Source: UMGS1663 sp963558185
GTDB lineage: Bacteria > Bacillota > Clostridia > TANB77 > CAG-508
Length of the DNA stretch: 26,244 nt
Assembly (NCBI GenBank): GCA_963558185.1
Contig: CAUWFE010000020.1
Location: forward strand, 1-26,244
Reading direction: 5' to 3'
Positions 1-7,614 of the stretch are shown here, piece after piece. The notes under the pieces are model-generated. The model was not told the origin of the DNA. It did no database searches and saw only the letters and a program-made list of their open reading frames with translations. The translations under genes and the position numbers were made by a program. The first letter of the stretch is position 1. Every line of letters starts with the position of its first letter.

Positions 1-654
1 ATTTTGTGCATTAATAAATTTGAAAAATTGTACATTTTTGTATTGACATTAACATTAGATTACAAACAAAAATTTATGAAAAAGAAAAAGACTCAATGAA
101 AGCATAAAATGAATGAATAGAGCAAGATGTTGCAGAAGATAGATTAAGAAAAATAAAAGATAAAGAAACAAAAGAAAAATAAAAAAGACATTAAAGGTCA
201 GAATGACAACAGTGATATTAGATACAGGAGAAATAGAATATTTAATAACAAATATTGAAGATTTAAAATATGAAGAAATAGTTGAAATATATCATAAATG
301 TTGGGAAATAGAAACAATGTACTATAGCTAAAAATCAAAGTTATAAATAGAGAAATTTACAAGTGGTAATAAAACAATTATAGAACAAAATTTGTTTGCA
401 GGAGTTCTAGTTTTCAATATGATACAAACAATGAAAAATAAGGCAGCTAAAGAAATAGAGCAAAAGAAATATAAACATGAAATGAAATAATATATATAAT
501 TCTAAAAGAAGATAACGACGAAAGAATAAAAAGATATGATAAATTATGTAGTAAAATTTTTAAATACAAAACTCCAATACCAAAAGATAGAAATTCTAAA
601 ATAGAACCAAGAGTAAATAATAAAAATAGTTATAATAAGCTTAAAAGTTTCTAA
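1..654 (+). pseudogene. IS4-type transposase remnant (5' end outside window)
   Basis: The plus strand reads as a decayed DDE transposase of the IS4 type. From about 203 the translation contains TGEIEYLITNI, then EIYHKCWEIETMYY, then IEKFTSGNKTIIEQNLFAGV and NMIQTMKNKA. These match the C-terminal part of IS4-group transposases: the tyrosine/glutamate-rich WxIE block followed by the IExFTG region. At least two in-frame stops (after MYYS and shortly after) and frame changes near 180-203 and 485-495 break it. The tail, about 490-654, reads as YDKLCSKIFKYKTPIPKDRNS in another frame, also as expected for this family. No catalytic core survives in the window, and an inactive relic is the only reasonable reading. 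Exact family assignment is from memory of the motif pattern. Confidence 0.72.
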
Positions 655-672
655 TTTACATAAATAAAAAAT

Positions 673-746
673 AACCTATATAGGTTTATTTATAATGTCA
701 AAATACCAATATTAGATATTAACAAAATATTTAATATTGGTATTTT
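673..746. terminator. Bidirectional terminator-like hairpins
   Basis: A 20-bp nearly perfect inverted repeat (700-720 against 727-746, loop about 6 nt) encloses AAATACCAATATTA and its complement, with a short T-run after it on the plus strand. A smaller palindrome, AACCTATATAGGTT, lies at 673-686 and is followed by a T-run on the minus strand. They sit between the end of the transposase remnant (plus) and the end of the defence operon (minus), so they could stop transcription from both sides. Confidence 0.55.
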
Positions 747-840
747 TATGTTTTTAAATATTAACTATATTCTTAAACTGATGACATTGATACCTACCCA
801 CACTACGGACTTTCACCGATTAGCTAAAAGTTTAATCTTA

Positions 841-2943
841 CTATAATATCTCTTCTTTTCTTATATAAGTAATACTAATTGGTGTATCAATATTCATCAT
901 ATTAATCATTCTTTGTAGTAAAACTAATTTATGATTAGTATTTGTATTACCTTCAATAAAAATATCATCGTCTATTAGTATAGCAGCTCTTAATTTTCTA
1001 TTATTACTTGTTATTTGCTCCGATTTATATCCATATTCTGTATTAAGTTTATTAGCAGTTTCAATAAAAGTAATATTGTCTCTTCTATATAAATATTTTA
1101 ATATTTCCACTAACACATCGGTCCAATTTTCAATATTAGAATTTGATTCATCACCTATACTTATTTCTAATGGAATAATATTTATACTATTAATATTAAC
1201 TTCTTCCTCATTTAAATTTATATAAGCATATATATCCTGCTCTTTAACTAACTCTGGATATTGAAAAATTTCAATAAATTTTTCTGCTATTTCTTCTGAT
1301 CTTTTATTTATTTTATCCTCATTCCAAATTTTTTCTTGTAAAATATCCTCATTTAACTTAATGTGTCGTGACTTTTTCAACACTTCTTTCTTACTTTCAA
1401 AATCTTTATTTCCCATAATAGAATTATCTCTCGAATCAACTAGTGTCAAATTACCAATTCTATTTACAACCTCTTCATAACTACTATTTTCATTAATTTT
1501 TTGTTGCCAATAATCAGTACTTGTTTGTGGCATTACATGTTCTATATTTAGATGTTCGTAAGGTATATGTGACTCATTATTTTCTATCTTTTTTAATATC
1601 AAAGCAGTCGCTTCTCTAGAATACAAATTAGATTTCTGAAATTCTTCTTTTACAGTTTTATCCGTTGGCATTATTTGATTTGTTAATCTGGTATCATTTA
1701 CTAAAGCTTTTACAACACATTCATAAAAAGATAAATCCTTTTCCTTAAAATATCTCATTATTTTCCCTAACAAATTGCCAAACATGTTTGAAATTGCTTT
1801 TGTATCTTCACCACACACATTTCTTCTTACAATATATGTAGAAAATAATTTTATTACTTTTGAAGCTTCATCATCTGTTATTAAGTTATTATCAAATAAC
1901 TTTAATACTTCCATAATTATCATTGTTGGCATATTAGTTTTTAAAGCTTGATAATCCTTTAATGCTTGTTCAACTTTTTCATTATTTATACCTTTAAAGT
2001 TAAATTTTATATAATAATAATATTTTGAATATTGCTTTATCTCTTCTAAAATTTCATATTCTTCTTTTATTTCTAATTGTCTATTATATTCATTTTTAAA
2101 TCTTTCATAAACTTCTCTTTCAGGGATAGTAGTTTTTTCAATGATTGATACATAAAATCTAAAAAATTCCTTTAAATTTGATGTCGTTACATTCTCAAAC
2201 TCAATTATTTTCCAATATTCATTATAAATTTTTGTTTGTTTATTATCACTTTTATTCATTAATACAAAATTTCTTATTAGGTCCGCAGCTGTTAAGTTCA
2301 CACCCGTTGAATTGATTGATTCAAATACTTGCTGAGGATCTTCACTTTTTGCTAATTGAATCCATACTACTTTAAATTTGTCTAAAGCATTTAATATTGT
2401 TTCTATGTCGTATTTATTTTTCCAATCCATTAACCTAGTTTTTATTATGTTATATGCCTTATATATGTTTGAATTTTTTTCTTCATTAGATAAGCCAATT
2501 AAATTATCATTTGAAATTTTTAAGTAAACATTATCATCACTAACAAGTGGTTTTAATCTATACCTGTCATACTCATCTTTACTGTTTACAATATCTTCAT
2601 CATTTAATAAATATTTTTTTGAAATAATTTTATTACTTTCGACATATACTACTTTCATTGCCTGTAACAGTAAAAATATAGTAGTTAATCTTTGTTGTCC
2701 ATCAATGATTGTCCATTCATTAAATGATCCTTTGTGTATTGTATCTATATATACAATACTACCAAAAAAATGAAATCTATTTTCATCATCTATATATGGT
2801 ATCATTTTTTCTATATCCTTCAATAATTGATTAACATTATCCTTTCCCCATACATAATTCCTTTGATATATTGGAATAACAAATTGTGTACTATTGTTTC
2901 CTCCAATAAAACCATTTAATATTGATTTTTTACCAACTTCCAT
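841..2943 (-). CDS. GmrSD-like single-chain protein, DUF262 + DUF1524 (type IV restriction type)
   Basis: 700 residues. The N-terminal DUF262 (GmrS-like) domain shows IPIYQRNYVW at 23-32, FFGSIV at 59-64 and the ParB-like DGQQRLTT motif at 81-88; the family motif FESINSTGVNLTAADLIRN follows at 207-225. The DUF1524 (GmrD-like) nuclease domain shows IEHVMPQ at 467-473, NRIGNLTLV at 494-502 and GNKDFESKK at 511-519, the His/Asn pattern of an HNH/His-Me nuclease. About 130 residues after that (570-700) are not assigned. In the known family (GmrSD, BrxU, SspE) DUF262 binds or hydrolyses NTP and DUF1524 cuts DNA, often modified phage DNA. Here it is the last gene of an operon behind a methyltransferase and an HNH nuclease, with a 29-bp gap and a good ribosome site (GAGGTGAT). 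Function in phage defence is inferred. The modification it senses cannot be read from sequence. Confidence 0.9.
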   Translation of the reverse strand: MEVGKKSILNGFIGGNNSTQFVIPIYQRNYVWGKDNVNQLLKDIEKMIPYIDDENRFHFFGSIVYIDTIHKGSFNEWTIIDGQQRLTTIFLLLQAMKVVYVESNKIISKKYLLNDEDIVNSKDEYDRYRLKPLVSDDNVYLKISNDNLIGLSNEEKNSNIYKAYNIIKTRLMDWKNKYDIETILNALDKFKVVWIQLAKSEDPQQVFESINSTGVNLTAADLIRNFVLMNKSDNKQTKIYNEYWKIIEFENVTTSNLKEFFRFYVSIIEKTTIPEREVYERFKNEYNRQLEIKEEYEILEEIKQYSKYYYYIKFNFKGINNEKVEQALKDYQALKTNMPTMIIMEVLKLFDNNLITDDEASKVIKLFSTYIVRRNVCGEDTKAISNMFGNLLGKIMRYFKEKDLSFYECVVKALVNDTRLTNQIMPTDKTVKEEFQKSNLYSREATALILKKIENNESHIPYEHLNIEHVMPQTSTDYWQQKINENSSYEEVVNRIGNLTLVDSRDNSIMGNKDFESKKEVLKKSRHIKLNEDILQEKIWNEDKINKRSEEIAEKFIEIFQYPELVKEQDIYAYINLNEEEVNINSINIIPLEISIGDESNSNIENWTDVLVEILKYLYRRDNITFIETANKLNTEYGYKSEQITSNNRKLRAAILIDDDIFIEGNTNTNHKLVLLQRMINMMNIDTPISITYIRKEEIL

Positions 2944-2972
2944 TTTTATATCACCTCAATTTTTTCATATTT

Positions 2973-4460
2973 TTAAATATAAAAAGCTAATTGTCTCATG
3001 TATATAAAAGATTTAGTTAATGGCGTCAATAATTCTTTTGATAGTTTTTCTGTCTTTAAATCTTCATTAAATTTAAGTGCAGTAGCAGGATTTTTAAACT
3101 TTAATATAATTTTTCCATACTCAGAATCAAAGCAGTAATAATTCAAGTCAAATTGTTTATGGTGATTTTTGCATAACCAAACTCCATTATCTCCTGAGTT
3201 TACTAAATAATATTTCTTATAGAAGATTTCTCCACTATATTTACTACTCAATGCTATAATTTCTTGTAAATTATTAACTCTTATAAAGTCATTTACTTGC
3301 TTTACTGTACTGTTTTTAATCTGATTAACCTCCCATAAATGTGCAGCATCTAAAAGTTTTGTATCATCTTCTCCACAAATAATACATTCAGTAGGAATTC
3401 CTTTTTTTCGAATATTATTTCTAAACAAAGTTTGATTTCTTATTTCATTTAGTCCTTTATATCTAAGATATGTGTTATCTGCCTTTATCTTTTCATTCAT
3501 AAATTCTTTTGTAGTAGTATATTCAATATTAAGATTAGCTAAAGTAAAAATTTCTTTTACGGGTTGAGATAATTCTTCAGCAATTCTTTTTTCTTCTGAA
3601 TCATAATCAAAATATTGTTTTCCCAATTTAAATTCTATTTTTGTACCTTCCTTATCTGCCAATACTTTTAAGCACCAACATTTTAAAAGACTATCATATT
3701 GTTGAGCAGAAAGTGATTTGAAAGTATATGTATATTTCTCTGTCATAAAACTACTATTACCATTTTCATCAATAGTTTCTATTTCATCACATTGTAGAAA
3801 TGAAGGTACATTACCAGTATTTCTATTAGATATATATGAAATATCTCGCAAATATTTATTAAATGATGCAAATTTTAAATTATTATGATTTATTCTACTA
3901 TTACATTTTTCTTCATATTCCGAAAAATCTATATCATAAATGTTTAGTACTTTAAAACCAATAGTTTCTAATTCTCTATATGATAGAGAATTAGATAAAT
4001 TGTTAGGGTAATTCACATTCTTATCTGTATCTAAAAGATAAAAACTCAAATCAGCAGTATTCTTATTTTCAAAATAAAATTTAAATATTTGATTTATTCC
4101 TTGTTTTAAATAAGTATTGGCATGGTAATTATCCTCACCATATTTAGAAATGTTCTTATTTGATTGTCCTTGCGAAAATTCATATTTTCTGTCTTCATCA
4201 TAATTTGTATTACTCATTCCTACTATATGTTTAAGCACATTGTCTTCAAAAATTCTAATTATTCTTCCTCTATAAATAGAATTATCTGTTACTCTTCTTT
4301 GAGATTGTATATTTTTAGTATTATTTTCTGAAGTATCTTCTATTTCTATGATTACATTATCAAAATTTATATTTTCACCATATAATAATTTCAAAATACG
4401 ATTACATATAGGCATATATGTTCTTTGGTAACAACTATAAATCTTCACTTTAACTTGCAT
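2973..4460 (-). CDS. HNH restriction endonuclease candidate
   Basis: 495 residues. The only recognisable domain is a C-terminal HNH nuclease of the HNH_2 kind: zinc-type Cys pair at 359/362, AAH at 372-374, NGVWLC at 425-430, NHHKQFD at 432-438. The 350 residues before it match no family I recognise and would carry target recognition. It starts 9 bp after the methyltransferase stop and ends 29 bp before the DUF262 gene, so the three are almost certainly co-transcribed. The simplest reading is the cognate restriction nuclease of the upstream two-domain methyltransferase; this rests on adjacency, not on similarity to a characterised enzyme. The ribosome site is weak (GGGGGAT), which suggests translational coupling to the gene before it, so that protection is made first. 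Confidence 0.8.
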   Translation of the reverse strand: MQVKVKIYSCYQRTYMPICNRILKLLYGENINFDNVIIEIEDTSENNTKNIQSQRRVTDNSIYRGRIIRIFEDNVLKHIVGMSNTNYDEDRKYEFSQGQSNKNISKYGEDNYHANTYLKQGINQIFKFYFENKNTADLSFYLLDTDKNVNYPNNLSNSLSYRELETIGFKVLNIYDIDFSEYEEKCNSRINHNNLKFASFNKYLRDISYISNRNTGNVPSFLQCDEIETIDENGNSSFMTEKYTYTFKSLSAQQYDSLLKCWCLKVLADKEGTKIEFKLGKQYFDYDSEEKRIAEELSQPVKEIFTLANLNIEYTTTKEFMNEKIKADNTYLRYKGLNEIRNQTLFRNNIRKKGIPTECIICGEDDTKLLDAAHLWEVNQIKNSTVKQVNDFIRVNNLQEIIALSSKYSGEIFYKKYYLVNSGDNGVWLCKNHHKQFDLNYYCFDSEYGKIILKFKNPATALKFNEDLKTEKLSKELLTPLTKSFIYMRQLAFYI

Positions 4461-4469
4461 AATATCCCC

Positions 4470-6326
4470 CTAATAATTAATTACTATTATTTCTTTTCTA
4501 TTTGTTCTATTTCTTTTAGTAATTTTAGAATCTTCAATTACTTTAAAGTTATTCTTTTTAATCCAATCATTTAATTTATTATTAATACTTTTTGTATGTT
4601 CAGAATAATTTGATAGCATAAAAAATGCTCCAATTGAGTTTATGTATTCCATAAATGAATACAGTTTTTCTTCATTTTTTTCTGTCCATCCCTCAAATCC
4701 TCTTTTTCCATCTTGATAAACTCCATCGTTTCCTAAATATGGTGGATCGAGATATACAAAATCTTCTTTTTTTATACACTCCTTATATTCTTCAAAAGAT
4801 CCTCTCTTAAATTCTATTTTTTTTTCATTACTTACTAAGTAAAAAGAAATTAATTTTTCATACATTTCATCATTAAATCCAGAATTTCCACAAGGATTGT
4901 TAAATTCGAATTTAGAATTAAATCTTATTTGATGTTCAAATCCAAAACATATTAATAAGTATAATAGTATCGGACTTTTTCTATTGTTATAATCCTCTCT
5001 CAATTTATAATATGCCTCTTTATTTCCTTTTTCAAGTCCATATTTTTTTATATATTTTTGAATATTCTTATAATTATCTATTGGATCTGTTTTAGAAAGG
5101 TAATTTAATAATTCAACAACATATGTATTAATTTCATTATAAATTATCTTTTTTGACTTAAGATTAATGCTTACTGTGGCTCCTCCTCCAAACAAATCAT
5201 AACAATTATTATAATTATTTGGTAAATGGTTTAATATTAAATCCAAAGCATTAAATTTTCCTCCTATATAATTTAATGGTGAAATATATTTTTGAGAATC
5301 ACTCTTTTCTATAAAAAATAAGTATTCATAATGAATTTTATCTTTTGTTTCATCTTTTATTTCTTTATTTACAGCTCTCGTTGATTTATATTTTACAAAA
5401 TTAATTTTCTTAAATATAAATGTTTCAGCTTTACCATATCGCTTCATAACTGCTTCAATAAATTTTGGAGACATTATTCCTTTATCTGAATATGAAAATA
5501 GTATATATTTAAATTTACAATTTTTTATAAGCTTCTCAAATTCTAATTCAACTTCACCTTTTTTACACCATTTCGATAATCTATCATTATCTCTATGTGC
5601 ACCCACGCCATGAATTTCAGGATTGTCATTTCTAATTATAGTCTCTAAAACATGATATTGAGAATTATATTGTGTAGGGGTATATGGAGGATCAAGATAT
5701 AATATATCACCAGAAATATAATTTATTAAATCATTTGCATCTTTACAATATACTTTATTTTTAAATTTTGTTTTTTTCACCTCAACAGGCATAAATTTCA
5801 TCTGTTTTACAGCTCTTGGATCCCATTTTTTCAAGTATGCACTATATACTCCTGCCACATTAGAAACTTTGCTAATTGACTCTAATAAGCACATAAGCAA
5901 ATATGACTTTTCTTCTGTTGTTATTTTTTTCTCAAAATACCATTCATCAATAGTATTTCTAATAAAATCTATATACTTTGCATTATCATCACTAAAATAT
6001 TGTCTTCTTCCATTTGGTGAAAATGTATTATAGCAAAAACCGTTTATATAATTTGAATAATCTATATTTTCAAAATACTCAAAAGGATTAAATCCTAATT
6101 TTTTAAATTTAGCTTTATACCCTTGAAGTACTCCATTAGAAAATTCATATGAAAAATCCAATAAATCATTTGCAATAATTTGATAAAAACCGTTATAATA
6201 ATCGCTAACCGTTGCTGTCCCAGAAAATATATCACAAAAGATTAAACCTTCTCTTTTTAAATCTTTTTTTTCTAACAATTCGTCTATTTCATTTAACAAC
6301 TTTGCTTTATTGCCTATATATCTCAC
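4470..6326 (-). CDS. Fused twin-domain D12-class adenine-N6 DNA methyltransferase (M.FokI type)
   Basis: 618 residues carrying two complete Dam-like (D12 class) methyltransferase domains in tandem. Domain 1 has RYIGNKAKL at the start, the AdoMet-binding FSGTATV at 34-40 and the catalytic DPPY at 212-215. Domain 2 has NYIGGKFNALD from 352, LFGGGATV at 378-385 and DPPY at 527-530. The layout and length resemble M.FokI (647 aa), in which each half methylates adenine in one strand of an asymmetric site. An asymmetric, type IIS-like recognition sequence is therefore inferred; the actual site is unknown. The start is GTG (6324-6326), chosen because CTCCTTCC at 6333-6340 gives a GGAAGGAG ribosome site 6 nt away. 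It is the first gene of the defence operon and has its own promoter. Confidence 0.92.
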   Translation of the reverse strand: MRYIGNKAKLLNEIDELLEKKDLKREGLIFCDIFSGTATVSDYYNGFYQIIANDLLDFSYEFSNGVLQGYKAKFKKLGFNPFEYFENIDYSNYINGFCYNTFSPNGRRQYFSDDNAKYIDFIRNTIDEWYFEKKITTEEKSYLLMCLLESISKVSNVAGVYSAYLKKWDPRAVKQMKFMPVEVKKTKFKNKVYCKDANDLINYISGDILYLDPPYTPTQYNSQYHVLETIIRNDNPEIHGVGAHRDNDRLSKWCKKGEVELEFEKLIKNCKFKYILFSYSDKGIMSPKFIEAVMKRYGKAETFIFKKINFVKYKSTRAVNKEIKDETKDKIHYEYLFFIEKSDSQKYISPLNYIGGKFNALDLILNHLPNNYNNCYDLFGGGATVSINLKSKKIIYNEINTYVVELLNYLSKTDPIDNYKNIQKYIKKYGLEKGNKEAYYKLREDYNNRKSPILLYLLICFGFEHQIRFNSKFEFNNPCGNSGFNDEMYEKLISFYLVSNEKKIEFKRGSFEEYKECIKKEDFVYLDPPYLGNDGVYQDGKRGFEGWTEKNEEKLYSFMEYINSIGAFFMLSNYSEHTKSINNKLNDWIKKNNFKVIEDSKITKRNRTNRKEIIVINY

Positions 6327-6382
6327 TATAAACTCCTTCCTATTGTTATTACTTGATAATATTTTAATTAATATCTTGTTAC

Positions 6383-6411
6383 TTTATATCATAAAATTTG
6401 TATTTTAACAA
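6383..6411 (-). promoter_or_regulatory. Promoter of the methyltransferase operon
   Basis: On the minus strand TTGTTA (6406-6411) and TATAAA (6383-6388) are separated by exactly 17 bp, a good sigma-A pattern, about 57 bp before the GTG start. No obvious operator for a C-protein was seen. Confidence 0.6.
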
Positions 6412-6635
6412 TGAAAATAAGAAAATTTGATAAAATAAAGTCATATTATTCAAGTTTATATTTATCAAATTAACATAATAAAGATTAAATTTATTTTTCA
6501 TATCTACTTTCTTTTTTGATTAATTTTTTCTCTTTCATTATTTAATTTTTGCCTTTTATAATACAACATATTTCTTATATTCAAGACCTTCTATAATTCT
6601 TCTTTTTCTACTCAAAAATTAGTAATCTAAATAGT

Positions 6636-6652
6636 TTTACTATTTTAGTAAA
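6636..6652. repeat. Short hairpin, possible IS200 end or terminator
   Basis: TTTACTA and TAGTAAA form a 7-bp stem with a 3-nt loop just downstream of the truncated tnpA. IS200-type elements carry subterminal hairpins, so this may be a relic of the element end. The surrounding 6412-6759 holds no gene: only the operon promoter side and non-coding debris of the IS200 3' end. Confidence 0.3.
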
Positions 6653-6759
6653 GAGAAAACCTGCTAAAAATTTATGATAGTAATTATCACCCAGCTTAGC
6701 CATGGCTTTTTACTCATAACACCTATTTTGCCTACTGTATCTACATAATAGCCTTGACA

Positions 6760-7077
6760 CTAAAAATGTCTATTTCCATATTTATATTTTAAATTTGCAT
6801 GTCTATCAAATATCATTAAGCTGCTCTCCCCTTTTAAATATCCCATTATACTTGCTACAATATATTTAGGTGGTATTGCTACTAACATATGTATATGGTC
6901 TGGACATAGTTCTGCTTCTATTATTTCTATTCCCTTTTGCCCACATAATCCTCTTAGAATTACTCCTATATCTTTTCTAATCTTTCCGTATATTTCCATC
7001 CTTCTATATTTTGGTGCAAATACTATATGGTATTTACAATTCCAAGTACGGTGTGCTAAACTATTATTGTCTTTCAT
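6760..7077 (-). pseudogene. tnpA: IS200/IS605-family TnpA, truncated and inactive
   Basis: Reads as a Y1 HUH transposase: HRTWNCKYHIVFAPKYRR near the N-terminus and the metal-binding HUH motif in CPDHIHMLV. An ATG further upstream (7122) is in frame, but AGGAGG 8 nt before the ATG at 7077 and the family's usual N-terminus favour 7077. The frame ends after KYGNRHF at a TAG where the family has Trp. Beyond it the frame continues CQGYYVDTVGK for 11 codons, then departs from the family. The helix that carries the catalytic tyrosine (the QYIxNQ region of IS608 TnpA) is not recognisable. So the gene has a nonsense codon plus a lost C-terminus and cannot be an active transposase. No TnpB is present. 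Confidence 0.82.
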
Positions 7078-7139
7078 GACAAATTCCTCCTTTTTGATTT
7101 TTATTTGCGGTTGGCTGACCACATTTATTATATCAAAAA

Positions 7140-7206
7140 AGAGGAATTTTTCTCGCCATAGCTATGAGCTTTCAGACCCCTGCGTATAGCACGGGGGTTT
7201 CAATAC
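7140..7206 (-). mobile_element. IS200-type left end, hairpin region
   Basis: Upstream of tnpA are a CATAGCTATG palindrome and a GC-rich imperfect hairpin (CCCCTGC, loop GTATA, GCACGGGG). This is unusually GC-rich for the window and typical of the hairpin-bearing left end of IS200/IS605 elements. The exact cleavage site is not determinable. Confidence 0.5.
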
Positions 7207-7243
7207 TCAAAAAAATCGCTAAAACTGTAACAGTTTTAGCGAT
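7207..7243 (-). terminator. Rho-independent terminator of the initiator tRNA
   Basis: ATCGCTAAAACTG, loop TAA, CAGTTTTAGCGAT: a perfect 13-bp stem at 7215-7243, followed on the minus strand by a run of T. It starts 9 nt past the tRNA 3' end. Confidence 0.88.
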
Positions 7244-7251
7244 ATATACTT

Positions 7252-7327
7252 TGGTTGCGGGAGGAGGACTCGAACCTCCGACCTTTGGGTTATGAGCCCA
7301 ACGAGCTGCCAACTGCTCCATCCCGCG
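7252..7327 (-). tRNA. Initiator tRNA-fMet (CAT), CCA encoded
   Basis: 76 nt including an encoded CCA (7252-7254). The minus strand folds as a cloverleaf with acceptor CGCGGGA/TCCCGC, anticodon loop CTCATAA and T-arm GGTTCGAGTCC. Two features mark it as the initiator and not the elongator tRNA-Met: the unpaired C1-A72 at the acceptor end, and three consecutive G-C pairs (GGG/CCC) below the anticodon loop. It is transcribed alone from its own strong promoter and ends at a strong terminator. Confidence 0.95.
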
Positions 7328-7339
7328 ATGTACTTATTT

Positions 7340-7368
7340 AGTATAACTCTTTTTAAGAGTATTGTCAA
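7340..7368 (-). promoter_or_regulatory. Promoter of the initiator tRNA
   Basis: Consensus TTGACA (7363-7368), 17-bp spacer, TATACT (7340-7345), placed 12 bp before the tRNA 5' end. This is among the best sigma-A matches in the window. The rest of 7369-7614 is AT-rich and shows no gene. Confidence 0.85.
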
Positions 7369-7614
7369 CCGTTTAGCCATTATTTATTAAAATTTTATTT
7401 TTTCAAAAATTGTATTCTAATTTTATCCTTTATAAAATCTTGTTATTTTAATCTTACATTAGACATTAGTTTTGCAAACTATATTTTATCTTTATAATTT
7501 ACTAATTTCTTATTTTAATTTATCACAACATAAGAGACTATAAATAGCTATTTATACATTTTTGCTATTTCTTGAATTATAATACTACATATATTTCATA
7601 TTGTCAATTTTTTT

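Noticed and set aside
7252..7327. Initiator tRNA as an attachment site for the defence operon
   Set aside because: The 3' half of the tRNA is not repeated at the far side of the operon (1-840) and no integrase is present, so only proximity is left.
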